Both the position numbers and the translations under genes were made by a program. Below, piece by piece: positions 1 through 13,945 of a DNA stretch of 64,000 nt (position 1 is the first letter of the stretch; each line of letters begins with the position of its first letter). Source of the DNA: Acarospora socialis (lineage: Eukaryota > Ascomycota > Lecanoromycetes > Acarosporales > Acarosporaceae); assembly GCA_025617375.2 (NCBI GenBank), contig JAMYGW020000009.1, positions 744,001 to 808,000 on the forward strand, written 5' to 3'. The notes below the pieces were generated by a model, which worked only from the letters and a program-made list of their open reading frames with translations, was not told the DNA's origin and did no database searches.

Positions 1-2950
<2,950 letters not shown>

Positions 2951-3320
2951 TGTTGATGTATGGAATATAGTTGTGGAGGTTGTGAACTTTGTTTTGTGAT
3001 GATAGAGTGAGTGAATATGAGGGTGACAGGATTTACTAGAAAAAGTGCTGATTTTTTCATCTATGATGTGAATGGCACAGAGGTTTTTTTGGCACTGTAT
3101 GTTTCTGAAATGTCTCTGACTCAGAGCTAAGCTGCGCCAACAAAACCCAATTCAAACAATTACTCCACAACCACTTCCTCCTCCCAATTCTGCGATCTGT
3201 ATGAAAAAGGTGTTCCCTCTGTACAGAAGAACCCTTTCTCCAGTCCATTCTACAGTGAACCCCGACTCAAAAAGACTCAGACCCAATCTCAACCTCACCG
3301 CAAGCTCTCACACCAGCACC

Positions 3321-4217
3321 ATGTCCCCACGCGACCGTCGAGGCGGCGGCGGCGGCGGCGGCCCGCTCCCACGAGAAGTGACCGTCTCAAAAGCCATGAG
3401 CTTCGTGCTCCGACACGGCGCCGAGAAGGAAGGCATCAAGCTCGACGCGCAAGGATACGCCAACGTCGCGGACCTCGTAAGTCGGCATATCCCCTCCCTT
3501 CCGCTCCCCTCTCCGCTCCTCTGTTCTCCCCCCCCCCACCCCACCAGCACATTCTACAGTAATACGCTGACAAGACTTCCGCAACAGCTGGCATGGCACA
3601 AACTCCGTAAACTGCAAGTGACGCTGGCAGAGGTGCAGGAAATCGTGCGCAACAACGACAAACAACGCTTCGCCCTCATCGCCGCGCCACCTACCTCCGC
3701 ATCCGCCTCCGCCTCGCCCAACGACGGCGCCTCACAACTCTCCTCCGCCGACCCTACCACCTACCTCATCCGCGCCACCCAAGGCCACAGCATCCCCACC
3801 CTCACCTCCGCCTCCCTCTCCCTGACCCCGCTCACCCCCTCCACCGCGGGCCCCACAATCGTCCACGGCACCTTCCCCGCCGCCTGGCGGCTGATCCTCG
3901 CCTCCGGGGGATTGAAGCGCATGGGGAGGAACCACATCCATTTCGCGACGGACGTGCCGGACAACGAGCGGGGGGAGGTGGTGATTTCGGGGATGCGGAG
4001 GAGCGCGTCGGTGTTGGTGTGGGTGGATGTGCGGCGGGCGATGCAGGTGGGGGGATTGCGGTTTTGGAGGAGTGAGAATGGGGTGGTGTTGACGGAGGGG
4101 GATGAGAGGGGGATGGTGGGGTTGGAGTTTGTGGGGAGGGTGGTGCAGAGGGTGAGGGGACAGGGGGAGAAGGTGTTGTGGGAGGGGGCGAGGATGGTGG
4201 GGGAGGCGGTGGGTTAG
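3321..4217 (+). CDS. TPT1: tRNA 2'-phosphotransferase
   Basis: Transfers the splice-junction 2'-phosphate of ligated tRNA to NAD+ in the last step of tRNA splicing. Exons 3321-3476 and 3588-4217. The intron is 111 nt, phase 0, GTAAGT to CAACAG, and lies in frame without stops, so an unspliced reading looks open. The spliced protein has 261 residues. After a seven-glycine N-terminal run come the family marks: SKAMSFVLRHGA near residue 23, an NNDKQRF segment, RATQGHS near 114, and HGT...W...GL..MGRNHIHFA from about 145. The start is the ATG just before MSPRDRR, where homology begins. The TAG at 4215 is followed by 77 more in-frame codons (see findings). The C-terminal end is therefore less certain than the core. 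Confidence 0.9.
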   Translation: MSPRDRRGGGGGGGPLPREVTVSKAMSFVLRHGAEKEGIKLDAQGYANVADLVSRHIPSLPLPSPLLCSPPPHPTSTFYSNTLTRLPQQLAWHKLRKLQVTLAEVQEIVRNNDKQRFALIAAPPTSASASASPNDGASQLSSADPTTYLIRATQGHSIPTLTSASLSLTPLTPSTAGPTIVHGTFPAAWRLILASGGLKRMGRNHIHFATDVPDNERGEVVISGMRRSASVLVWVDVRRAMQVGGLRFWRSENGVVLTEGDERGMVGLEFVGRVVQRVRGQGEKVLWEGARMVGEAVG

Positions 4218-4448
4218 GAGGGGATGGGAACAGGGAAGGGGAAGCGGGGCGGTGGGAGAGGCGGGGAACGGGGTGGTGGTGGTGGTGAGAGAGGAAGAAG
4301 AGCCGGGACAGGTGCTGCTGACGTTGATGCTGATGCTGACGTTGAGGCTACGTCCACTTCTCCTACGACCGTTACGAATGGTACGCATACGTCGGACACT
4401 GGAGCTACAGCTCTAGATAGTCGACCTAGTACAATTACAGCTACATGA

Positions 4449-5108
4449 TATTCCTCGTTCCTCCACCGACCCTTCCCTCCGACTACCCTTCTTAAATCAC
4501 ACACACGTCCTCTCTTCATCTAGGCAGAGGTCCTCAACTTTTGTGTTCCTAAATAGTAACTGAACAATCGCCACACCACGTCTCTTTGTCCCTCGCTGCT
4601 CACCTGACATACATTCTGCTACACAGGGAGCAGTAGAGTTCACGTCAGCCATCTCTGCTGTACTCTATCTAGATACAAGTCAATAGCCCACGCCATGGAG
4701 GTGGGGACAAGGTATGGGAAGGAGACGGAGGACACCGACAGACAATTAAGATACTCCGGAATTAAATGCTTACGAGGACCAGCGAGCGGGTGAGGAATGG
4801 GACGAGCTGCGGATCAGTAGGTGCTATAGCCTGGGACCGATATTCCGAATTCCTCAGATTCCCTTGCCTATTTCTGGTGTAAGGGCGAACATGGTTCTTT
4901 CTGTGTCTACTTGGCCGCCCGTTAAACTGGCGATACGCGAAAGGAAATTCTCTGCGTCGATGTTCGGAGTGCTGAAAGAGCCCTGTTCCGCAGGACGTTG
5001 ACCGCGAGCAGGTCTACTCAGAGCAGTATGGATTCTATGTCCAAGTCCATTATAGCGCCTGTCAGTCTCAATCTTCATCTAACAAACTTCTCCCGTCATA
5101 ACAATCCT
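4449..5108. other. Convergent intergenic region
   Basis: Lies between the 3' ends of TPT1 (+) and SEA4 (-). It presumably holds both 3' untranslated regions. I see no gene, repeat or structured element. Confidence 0.6.
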
Positions 5109-8100
5109 TCAAGCCCCAACGCCACAAAGACACCGACACTCCGACACGGGACATATCCGATGAAGCCCAAACCACTCCCTCGCGTGCCGCGCATGAAAGC
5201 CATGATTGCACACCATGCAGAAAGTCAAGAAACCCGCCATCAGGTCCTGCGTCCGGTCCAAGCCGCGCCCCTCCGCAGTTGCCGTCGTCGCAGCCACCAC
5301 CGCACCGCGCGATGACGGGTCCGGCACTCCAAGCCACTTCATGCAAACGCCGCAGCGAGGCAAACGGCGGCCGCATTTGAGACACACGGTTCCGGACGTG
5401 GGGCCGCGGCCGGCAAGGGGATGGTGCTCGGTGGGATGGACGCCTTCGTTGGTCGCGGCGTCGTCATCTTCGTTCTCGTTGTGTGCAAGAGGTCGTTCGC
5501 AGTAGGTGCAGCGGAGAGAGATTTGGCGGGGTGGGGGCGCGAGGGTGATGCGGCCGGCGGAGGTTCGGGAGAGTTTGGTGGCTTGGATGTCGAAGCGGAT
5601 GCGGGCGTGTTGCATGCTCCAGGATTGGATGGCGTGGCGATAGGTTTCTTTCCAGTGCGAGTGACGCGAGTCGGTGATGTAGCGAGGGCTGGTGAAAGAC
5701 ATTGCCAGGGCGGGCGTCTGGACATCGTTGGATATGTTGATGTAATTTTGGAACAGGTCCATGCCCTGTTCGGTCTGACCGGTTAAGACAATCCCTTCCA
5801 GGTCACCGTCTCTTATGGCAACGGTTGTTGCGGCGTCCAGATACTGTGTAAGTGCGCTGTCCGGCAGATGCATCAATGCAACGCCGACTCGATCGCTTAC
5901 AGGCAGTGACACATCGTCGAGGATGGACCACCAATCTTCACTGCCTACAAACGCCATAATCGCCCTGGCATATGGATCGTCTAGATCTCTGGCGATAGTC
6001 TTGCAAGTTTCGTTCCAGTCCTCGTTGTAATCTCCTTTCGCGAAGCCTCTGATGCCCATCGCTAGTAACTTGTGAGCGGACGAGGTTGGGCTACTCAGCA
6101 GCGCACTACAAGCAAATCCTGCATTTCCATGGAAGACTGCAAGCGCGGCCGCTTTGGTCCGTTGGCCTCGACGCACCAGGCTCTTCGCCAGCGTCTCGAG
6201 CTGTGTGGAAGACTGGGGTGAGCCGCAGCAGAAGAGGCAGAGTTGACGGAGTTCAGGGAACTGGGTGTCCGGTCCTTGTGCCTGGAAGTCGGGCAACTCA
6301 AGCTCCCGAACTAGCCCCTTGACCGCCTCAATGAAGTCCGGACAAGCTTCGGGATTCTCTTGGGTTATACGAGTCTCTGGATGAGAACCTTCGAGGCAGC
6401 TGAATCAGTAACTGTTTCGAGGAGAAGTACTTGACTGGATCTTACCAAGGTTATGGTGCCAGAGTCCATGTACCCCTAGATAGCTAAAGTCCAACCCGTT
6501 GCAGATCATACCACCGTCATTGGCATACGCCCGAGCACCTATGTACGGTCAATGAAATCCACAGCACCTTGAAGATCCAAGACCCACGGCCAATCCATAA
6601 CCACAGCTCCCGCAACCGACGATCATCAGCAAGGACCTGGATGTTTTTCTCGGTATCAAAAAGATAGCCTTCTTCACATCTTTGACGCTCGACAGCCGAA
6701 AGGGTAAGAGCCTCTTGTACTCTAAGTTTGTACCCGGGGGGTCCTATGGAAAGCAACTTCTGGTGAGCACCCTGGCTTGCCACCTGCATGATTCTTGACA
6801 TCCTTTTTACTCTTCTAGGAGTATTATCTGTTTCATTGAGTCCAAGCTTGGTCATGTCGAAAGCTATTTGGGCCGCTTCGATCTTTGCACGGAGGGTCTG
6901 GAGGGTCTCCGCAATCTTTCCCTGCAAGATAGGGCATTTCTCTCCGAAACTCCAGTGTTGTGCGTCTTGGATGTCTTCCACTCGGTGCAGGGATGTTCCA
7001 TTTGCAGGCTTATTTCGTGAACGACCTTGACTGACCTCACCGTAGCCGAAATTAGCCCTTGAGGAAAGGTCGAACATTGGAGGTCGTTGCGATAGTTCAA
7101 AAATACGGACATCATTTTTCCCACGTAATCCAACAATGAGATGACGGTAGAACCAATCGCCCAGAGTGACAAAGTCGAAAGACACAACGCGCTTGCACGC
7201 ATCATATCCGTGGTACTGACTATAGTATGGATACTGAACATCGTGGCTGGTCGTTGCATATAGCTGCTCTGGCGCCTGGTTGACGTCTGTCCGGTTGTTT
7301 GACTCCAAGTCTATCAGATTTGAATGTTCTCTGGCCAGCTCATAGACCTTGATCTGCCCAGAGCTAGAAAGCATTCCCAAACAACCTCGCTTCGTTTTAC
7401 TGAAGCGGACGCTCCAAATGTTGGAGGGATCCGTGCCGTTATTGCTGATGGGATTCTTTAGTTCTAGAGCAGCTTGTTCAGCTGAATGATGTCCTGATGC
7501 TAACGTAGTTGCACTGAATCGAGGACTGGAGCGCCGATCCCAGACACAAACTGTCGAGTCTCTGCCAGACACGGCGGAAGCAAAGTAATTCTCATCTTTC
7601 AAATCAATGGCAAGATTCTGAACGCAGCGTGTAGGGAATTGAATAGCAGGGTTACCCGGGGAGTCCCTTAAGTCGTAGATCCTGATGAACTGTCCTTTAA
7701 CACCAGTAACCAATGTCTCCGGCTGATCTGAGAAGAACTTGATGCTCGTAATGGTTTCATTGATGGCGTATTTCCTGAGCGGTTCCGAGACGCGTCTTTC
7801 ATATTCAAAGCTGGCAGACTTGCCGGCCGCGGCGCGCTGGGTGATGTCCCATATATTCAGACAGAAGTCGTTGCGGACCTTGTCCAAACCAGCTGCTAAG
7901 AGACCATTGGTACTGAACGTGACGGCGTTGCAAAGACGCGGCATCTTGACCGGAAGAGAAAAGGCATCTTGGGTGTCTCCGTTGATACGAAGAACGGTTG
8001 TCTCTCCATTCGATTGGCCGACAGCTACAAGAGCCTCATCTGTAGGAGACCAGTCAAACGCCCGAAAAGCCGGAACCTTGCTCTGCATGCATATCGTTTC

Positions 8101-8229
8101 ATATTTGAGCTCACTCCCTTCTTCAGATGTGACCTTGCAAAGCCTGAGAGTGCTTCCAGCAACATCAACGAGCAAGAAGCGTTGTTCATCAACCGTCGAA
8201 TGAGTTGACCACCGGATTGCGGTTTCCAT
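5109..8229 (-). CDS. SEA4: SEA/GATOR2 complex subunit Mios (Sea4) homolog
   Basis: Subunit of the vacuole/lysosome-associated SEACAT (GATOR2) complex, which relieves SEACIT inhibition of TORC1 in response to amino acids. Exons on the minus strand are 8229-6588, 6538-6446 and 6388-5109. Introns are 49 nt (GTGGGT to CATAG) and 57 nt (GTAAGA to CGAAG). The joined protein has 1004 residues. Residues 1-420 form WD40-type repeats. The small middle exon carries the conserved FSYLGVHGLWHHN block. Residues from about 867 to the end hold a Cys/His-rich RING-like zinc module with CTYC, CLKC, CGVC, CMVCNHGFH and CPVSECRC pairs. Length and order (propeller, helical middle, C-terminal zinc fold) fit Mios/Sea4. 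The first ATG is at 8229. Confidence 0.9.
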
Positions 8230-8940
8230 TGCCAAGAAACGGTCGAAAGTACCCCCATCCGATGGAATGGGAAATGGTCAAACGGAGGAAAGCTAGAAAC
8301 ATGCCAACGAAAAAGAGTAAGATTTTATCTCATAGCTACATCGTGTAGTCTCCCCTGGGTTTTTGCATACATGGCTGGAGCAAAAGCGATTACCCAACAA
8401 AGACTGATGGTAACATAAAAGGTCAAATTTGCTCATCAACCGTCCGCATAAGTAGGCCAGTCGTCATCGGATACATCTGTCTTGGTCTTGGAGCTGTGGG
8501 TCGTGGTATGTCGGTAGTACAAATACTGGAGACTCGAAGAAAAGTGTAGAAATTACCCGACGCTTGGGATGGGAATCAGGCCGGCAACCCTCGGCACAAG
8601 ACACGTCAACTTGCATCTATAATTGCTAGGGTTAGGAATCTACAGACATTGTTCAGAACGACAGTCCTTGTAATGCATGTAGTAAGTTCGTATATGGGAC
8701 AAAGTCTAGAGATGGTTGAGGACAGCGGAAAGGTACCGGCAAGATAGAACATTGTGTTTACACCACTATTCGAGGTCGGACTAACCTCCATGTTACACAA
8801 GATATAGTAAGTGACTTTGCATTGATCTAGCCATGTACAGATACGCTGTTCATATTGACAAGACGTTTCCAACGAATGTACAAGTCTTCTCAAATCAGTC
8901 CTGACCTCCTCGTAGTCCCAAACCTCCTCACATCAGCAGT
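8230..8940. other. Intergenic region between SEA4 and defensin gene
   Basis: Presumably the SEA4 promoter and the 3' untranslated region of the defensin gene. Short frames here lack homology or composition typical of genes. No repeat is seen. Confidence 0.5.
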
Positions 8941-9296
8941 CTAACCGAAGACGCAGGTGCAAGTACTAAGAAGTGCCAGTCAGTGTCTTCCCATGACCAT
9001 CGATCATTGTAGGAAGGACTCACGTGCGAAAGGTCCCAGCACAGTATCCACCGGTTCTTCCGCCCTTGAGGGTGATGCACTGCAACAGATCAGCTAAGTA
9101 GCGGCAAAGAATGGAGGTTAGAATATAATACATGATCGTTGCATGCCTGACGATTGAACGGGCAGCCGAAGCCCCGTTTGAGCATCTCGGGAGCTCGAAC
9201 GGCGAGCTCAGGGGCCGCCTCAGCTTCGGCCACCGGGGCAGCAGCGGCAAGAGTAAGGACGAAGGGAAGGAAGAGGGCGATCTTGGAAAGATACAT
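8941..9296 (-). CDS. Secreted CS-alpha-beta defensin, micasin/plectasin type
   Basis: Small secreted antimicrobial-type peptide of 81 residues. Exons on the minus strand are 9296-9132, 9079-9024 and 8965-8941. Intron 1 is 52 nt (GTATTA to TTGCAG, phase 0) and intron 2 is 58 nt (GTGAGT to CTTAG, phase 2, CTGAC branch site). Residues 1-20 are a signal peptide. Residues 21-41 are an acidic, Ala/Pro-rich propeptide ending in Lys-Arg, a Kex2 site. Residues 42-81 are a 40-residue mature peptide starting GFGCPFN. It has six cysteines spaced C-x6-C-x3-C-x11-C-x7-C-x-C and the GGYCAG gamma-core. This is the CS-alpha-beta pattern of fungal defensins such as plectasin and especially micasin. Known relatives act on bacterial cell walls, plectasin by binding lipid II. 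Activity here is inference. It stands alone, with no immunity or transport partner nearby. Confidence 0.92.
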
Positions 9297-9410
9297 AGTG
9301 CGTCTGTGTGGTTTTCTTAGGACGTGTTTGGTAAAAGGATTGTTGTTTGCTGTTGGATGTGGAGCTGTCTGATGAGATGAAGTACGGTCATGTTGGGAGA
9401 ACATCCCCTT

Positions 9411-9416
9411 CTTATA
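9411..9416 (-). promoter_or_regulatory. TATA-like box of the defensin gene
   Basis: TATAAG on the minus strand, about 115 nt upstream of the defensin ATG. The position would allow a leader of roughly 80 nt. This is motif and distance only. Confidence 0.4.
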
Positions 9417-11077
9417 GAGAAAGGGGCATCTCCAACTAGCACTTCCCAGCCGTCGAGATGAGAACGGTATGTAGCTGAACCTAGGTACTTGTCGGTGCGT
9501 GCAAGGAGAGCGCTTGGCTTCCAACACAGAGCATGCTTGTGAACCTAAGGTAGGACAAGATGTGCATCAGCTCGTTGTAAGTCCTCGGTGACACGTGCAA
9601 GTGATGCCCGGCCGATGTCGAGGGATCCCGCAATGAGTCGAGACTGCGTCGAGTCCATTCTTCCTGCCACTGCTGATGCCATGTTTGGTTGTCGATCTTA
9701 TCATATCCGACCCTTATGGAGGGGTGCAGTGCCATCGCCTTCGTATCAAGGTCTCGATACGCTGCTGCAACGTCTAAATGGGCAGAAGACAGGCGCTCCA
9801 CCGGGAGAAGTAGCCGTCACTCATGCTGAAGTTATTGGGGCCAAAAGCTGTTCCTCGACCAATCGGCAGGGCTTCAGTGAATCTTGGCAGGGTCGAGGCT
9901 GGACCAGAGGAGCGACGAATTAACTGAGCTTGAGTAAAGCTTGCTAAACGTCTCGGCACCTCTCTGCTTTCACTGGATATATTAAGAATATGCTTTGTGA
10001 GTCTCATTGGACAGACATAGACGAGTAGCCCTCATCAACATCTAACTTCAAGGATTAGCGGAAGTCTGTCAAAAGTGAAGATCGGTCTGTCGTACCTCGT
10101 TCCTCTACTCGAGTGTCAACGAAACAGTCTTGGCGAGCGGGATAGGGCAAAACGTTGGCGGTAACTTGTAAGATGTTATGCATGGTGGCTTGTTTAGAGA
10201 GTCGAGAGCTGAAGATGTAGTAATGCTGAGCTTCTTGTTCGATACACCAACCCGCTCTGCACATCGTTCGGGACTATCAAATTGAGGAATGATGTCAAGG
10301 GTCCTCTCCCGCCAACGTGCTCTTTCTCGATTCTTGGACGACTCATGATGCCTTCCCGGCTCATACAGTCCAATCTCAAAGCAGAATCCAGACCTGATCG
10401 TTGTTGCCAAGCCGCTTGACCCCGCCTTGAAGCCCCGTGGAAGTTGGTGGTGATCAGCGGGGCGGGCTGAAGTCAAAAGAGCGGCTGGATGCCAAGGCCC
10501 ATAGCGTAACCGTCACGAAAGGGTCGTGTTGTCACATGGGGCGGGAGAACCAGTGGTAGAGGACTATCACATGGCAGTAAGCCGCGGTTCGACTCCAAAA
10601 TAACAGAAATATAAATAGGAACCTGACGGGTTGGATCTTTTGTTCCTGTCAAGATCAAGCCCCTCCCTTCCCGTCCGCGAGCCTTCCGCTGTGGCTTGCG
10701 CCAAGCACTTTAGTGCAGATGCAAGACGCCATCTTGAAACTGAGACCGCGCCTTCATCAGCAAGGCATCGTTTCCATCGAAACCCAATATACGAGTACGA
10801 GTACGAGCGCTGCGCTGTCAAAGCAACATTCGCGGGTCTCCAGCGCAGTTCAGGATTACCCCGCAGACGGCCCAGCAGAGCAACTGGCAGCAATTAATCT
10901 ATTCTTGCTCTTCGAATGACGTAACTGTTCGCCTTTCAGCTCTCCTTACAACGACATCTACGCATCTTGTTCCTTACGTGGTAGGCCACCTACCACTTCG
11001 CTTAATGCCCGTATCGGTCTTGCTCCTCTCGCAGCGGCCTATACGAGTTTTTAGCCTCTCTTCAGATATAAACAGCA
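9417..11077. other. Intergenic region
   Basis: About 1.6 kb without a supportable gene. It contains a tRNA T-arm-like GGTTCGACTCC near 10586 that does not fold into a tRNA, and a short tandem run of ACGAGT units at 10791-10807. The rest shows no structure I recognise. Confidence 0.5.
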
Positions 11078-11369
11078 ATGCCGAGCCTTTCTCATGCCTG
11101 CTCGTTGTGCTCTTGCAAGGCTCGAAAGGGCAACCGTCACTTGGTTGGATATGGTACCCTTACCTTTTCCCGGACAACGAAGGTAAGCGTAACATATTCT
11201 CCCACCTGACGTCGCGAGTACGTTCGTTGCTGTCTTCTCTAGGAAGCCTACCTTACTATCATGCATTTCAGCGTAAGGCTATTGTCACTCAAGAGTCAAC
11301 CGGTAGCCTTTCCTCCTTGCCTTTCAGATAGCGTCTCTGTTTTACTCTCAAAGGGATCCGTTAGACTGA
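11078..11369 (+). CDS. Candidate small cysteine-containing protein (58 aa), unproven
   Basis: A three-exon model: 11078-11182, 11243-11272 and 11328-11369, giving 58 residues. Both introns have fungal-looking signals. Intron 1 is 60 nt, GTAAGC to CTCTAG, with a CTGAC branch site and a pyrimidine tract. Intron 2 is 55 nt, GTAAGG to TTTCAG. Both are phase 0. The product starts MPSLSHACSLCSCKARKG, with three clustered cysteines and a basic stretch, and has no signal peptide. I recognise no family. The support is splice-signal quality and preserved frame only, so chance remains possible. It lies upstream of and convergent with EFG1. Confidence 0.3.
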
Positions 11370-11478
11370 GCCCTCAAGTCAAGGACTTTCAAGAAGGTAA
11401 TAGCCCAGTATGCTCTCGTGAACCGAGGCGCCGTATTTTCCCAACCAACACCAACACTAAGAACTCCAGAAACGCTCC

Positions 11479-12378
11479 TCATTCCTCGAAGAATCCACCA
11501 TCACTTCCGTCACCCTCATCCCGTTGTTCCCGAATCTCAACTCGCTCCTCTCGCCGACTCTTCTTCGACCTTATCGGAATCCCTTCACTTCGCTTCACCT
11601 TCACCTTATCCCCCGTCCCCGCAACCGCGCCCACCTCGTCCCCCACCTCCCCAACACTCCCAACATCCCCCGTACCATTCCGCAACGCCTCCAACGTCCC
11701 ATCCTCCATGCACCTCTCCACAACCTTCCAAAGCGGCAACCACTCCTTCTCCCCCATATGCCTAGCCACAACGGCCTCCTCGTCCTCCCCATCTCGCTTC
11801 TGCGGATAAAGACTCGTATACTTCTCATTCAGCGGACAATAGACCGCGTAATTGAGATCAACCTCCGCAACATGCACCCGCGCCTGCACCTCCCTCCTCT
11901 CCTCGTCATCCGTCGTGTCCGCCAGCCGCCGGCGGAGCTTCTTCAGATGCCGTGTCGCTTTCTGCCGTTCTGTGCGGTTCATCGGCCCAGATATCAGCCC
12001 CCCCCTGGCCCCTTTTGCACCGTAACAAGCGAAGATGTAGGGGGAAAAACACCCACCGAAAAACCGCACCATGTGATATTTCCCGATCATCTTCGCCCGC
12101 CGCTTCCCCTCCTCCACCGCCGTCAGGTCCTGCCTGTACCCCGCCAGCGCCCGCTCGTATTCGATGCGGGCGTCGGCGGGCAGGTGCGAGGCGTGGGCGA
12201 GGAGGCGGGTCGTGTCGCGGATCTTTTTGCGCAGGAGGTGCGTGGATGGTCGGGTTGAGGGGAGGGGGTCGGCGTTGCGGGCGGCGCGCTTGTGGGCGTG
12301 GTGGGAGTGGAGTTGGAGGTTTGCTTTGCGGGAGGCGTGCACGGAGGTGAGGTCGGGGTTGGGGCGTTTGGTGCCCAT
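11479..12378 (-). CDS. EFG1: rRNA-processing protein Efg1
   Basis: Nucleolar factor needed for early 18S rRNA maturation in the small-subunit processome. Exons on the minus strand are 12378-12057 and 11969-11479. The 87-nt intron (GTGGGT to GCACAG) is in frame and stop-free, so an unspliced reading inserts 29 foreign residues. The spliced protein has 270 residues. The conserved core spans roughly residues 48-135: LLRKKIRDTTRLL, LPADARIEYERALAGY, then GKYHMVRFFERQKATRHLKKL, which is continuous only after the intron is removed. The rest is charged and helical. The C-terminus is acidic and Gly/Glu-rich, with a basic KSRREER patch. ATG at 12378 is the first in frame. Confidence 0.9.
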   Translation of the reverse strand: MGTKRPNPDLTSVHASRKANLQLHSHHAHKRAARNADPLPSTRPSTHLLRKKIRDTTRLLAHASHLPADARIEYERALAGYRQDLTAVEEGKRRAKMIGKYHMVRFFGGCFSPYIFACYGAKGARGGLISGPMNRTERQKATRHLKKLRRRLADTTDDEERREVQARVHVAEVDLNYAVYCPLNEKYTSLYPQKRDGEDEEAVVARHMGEKEWLPLWKVVERCMEDGTLEALRNGTGDVGSVGEVGDEVGAVAGTGDKVKVKRSEGIPIRSKKSRREERVEIREQRDEGDGSDGGFFEE

Positions 12379-12825
12379 TGTAGCGAGGGGATTGAAGGGG
12401 TGCGTTGAGGGGGGAGATTTGATGGAGAGGAGTGTGGAAGTGGGATGCTGGTTTTAGGTTGGGTGAGTGGAGCGGTGTTTAACTAGGTTGCGGGGAGGCT
12501 GTAGAGACCTTTATGGCAACTCCGATGGTTGGTGAGCGAACTAGGGTAAGCTGTACACAGTATTCTTTGGCTAGGTAGGTAGTGAATTACTTTATTTGAT
12601 GCTTGAGCTTAAAGTGTCGTGTAGGTGGTGATGAAGTTCTATTTGAGCTTATGCCCGATAAAAAGAGATAGCATCGCCGTGCAGTTTCTGGTCCTCATGC
12701 TCTGGGCAACCCAGCAGAGCTCGGCGAGATATACGGAGAGCAGGCAAGTGAATTTCACAGTTTCTACCTCATTACCGGTATCAACACGACGCAGATCTTA
12801 CGGCTTCCTTTCCATCCGACCGACC
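12379..12825. other. Intergenic region upstream of EFG1
   Basis: 447 bp between two minus-strand genes. It should hold the EFG1 promoter and the 3' end of the DUF2306 gene. No motif stands out. Confidence 0.5.
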
Positions 12826-13945
12826 TTAAACCACAACCTCCTTCTCCCCCTGCCCCTCGCCCATAGGCACCTGCCCCTCCAACCCCTTCGCCCCACGCCC
12901 ACCCCACCTCTCCCTCTGCCTCTGCGCACTAACCTCCCTCAACCTCCTCGCCTCCCCCGGCGTGAGTCTCAAATAAAGCTCGACACCAACCAGATGCACA
13001 AACAGAGCGAGCCAAATGGCCATACCGAAATTGATATCCAAACTGGCGCCGATCTGCTCGGTCCTGCCGTTTAAGTCCGCGTGGACCGCGACGTAAGTGT
13101 CTGGTAACATCGTGGTGTTGTCGGAAGGGGAGGAGCATTGCGGGTAGTCGGCAAGCGGGTCGCCCGTGCCGTCGTTGGTGTAGAACCAGGCGATCTGGGC
13201 GCAGGAGAAGGGGATGTAGTAGTTTTGCATGGCGGTGGTGATGAGGGCGGCGAGGAAGAGGATAAGGCGCAGGGTGATGATGGAGGCGAGGGCGAACATT
13301 CTGTGCGCGTTGTTTAGCTGATGTTGGAGAATGTACGTGCATCTGCTTGCGTTGATGAACAGAGAATGAACCGGGTAGGAATTGGCAGGCAAGAGGTGCT
13401 ACTTACGAGCGGAGCATCCAGGCGCGGTGTTGGTCAATCTGCAGACGCTTGATGTTGTAATAAGCCAAGGCGATGCCGACGGTAGTGATGACGACCAGCA
13501 GTCCGATACCAGCTTGGGTCTCGACAGTCCCGCCAAAGCCGCGGCGTGCGATCATGAGAGCGCCAGCGTTGGAGGCGGCGATAAGCAGGATGATGAGGTA
13601 GCCGCTGATGCGGTGGAGGAGGATGAGCTTGTGCCGGATAACGGGCACGAACTGTAGGATGATGAGGAACGAGGCGGGGAGAATGCAGCTCAGATGTAAC
13701 AAGAGTCCCTTCTTGTAATGGCCGTTGCTCTGCCAGTAGCCTTCTCCTGGTGCGGCGTCTGGGAGGTAGATGCCATTGTAGTTGAGATACTGGATACGGG
13801 CAAGGGTGAATCCGAGCAAAGCACCGGCGGTGAGAAAGAAGAGGGAGAAATTGTAGCCTTTCTTGAAGCCAAAGGGCTGGTAGATTTTGCGAAACCCTCT
13901 GCGCAAGGCGTTCGGGGTTTTTGAAGGTGGAGCAGAAGATGCCAT
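12826..13945 (-). CDS. DUF2306 multi-pass membrane protein
   Basis: Predicted integral membrane protein of 337 residues and unknown function. Exons on the minus strand are 13945-13407 and 13300-12826. The 106-nt intron (GTAAGT to GCACAG) joins HRAWMLRS to MFALASIITLRL, a junction typical of the family. Hydrophobic segments lie near residues 30-50, 80-105, 110-135, 148-168, 180-205 and 260-285. The conserved DUF2306 signs are the H-R-x-S-G-Y motif (LLHRISGYL), QAGIGLL, and the QHRAWMLRS loop after a membrane segment. The C-terminal tail is cytosolic-like and charged. Histidines in these loops could bind a metal or haem, but that is speculation. Confidence 0.8.

Noticed and set aside
10540-10600. 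tRNA-like stretch with GGTTCGACTCC and an AGTGG box-A-like core
   Set aside because: The T stem pairs only at two bases, no acceptor stem closes and no anticodon arm forms. It has no target-site repeats like those of the SINE at 35.2 kb. Treated as chance or a very old fragment.
11261-11809. 182-codon plus-strand frame overlapping EFG1
   Set aside because: Ser/Thr/Pro-rich antisense shadow of the conserved EFG1 gene for most of its length.
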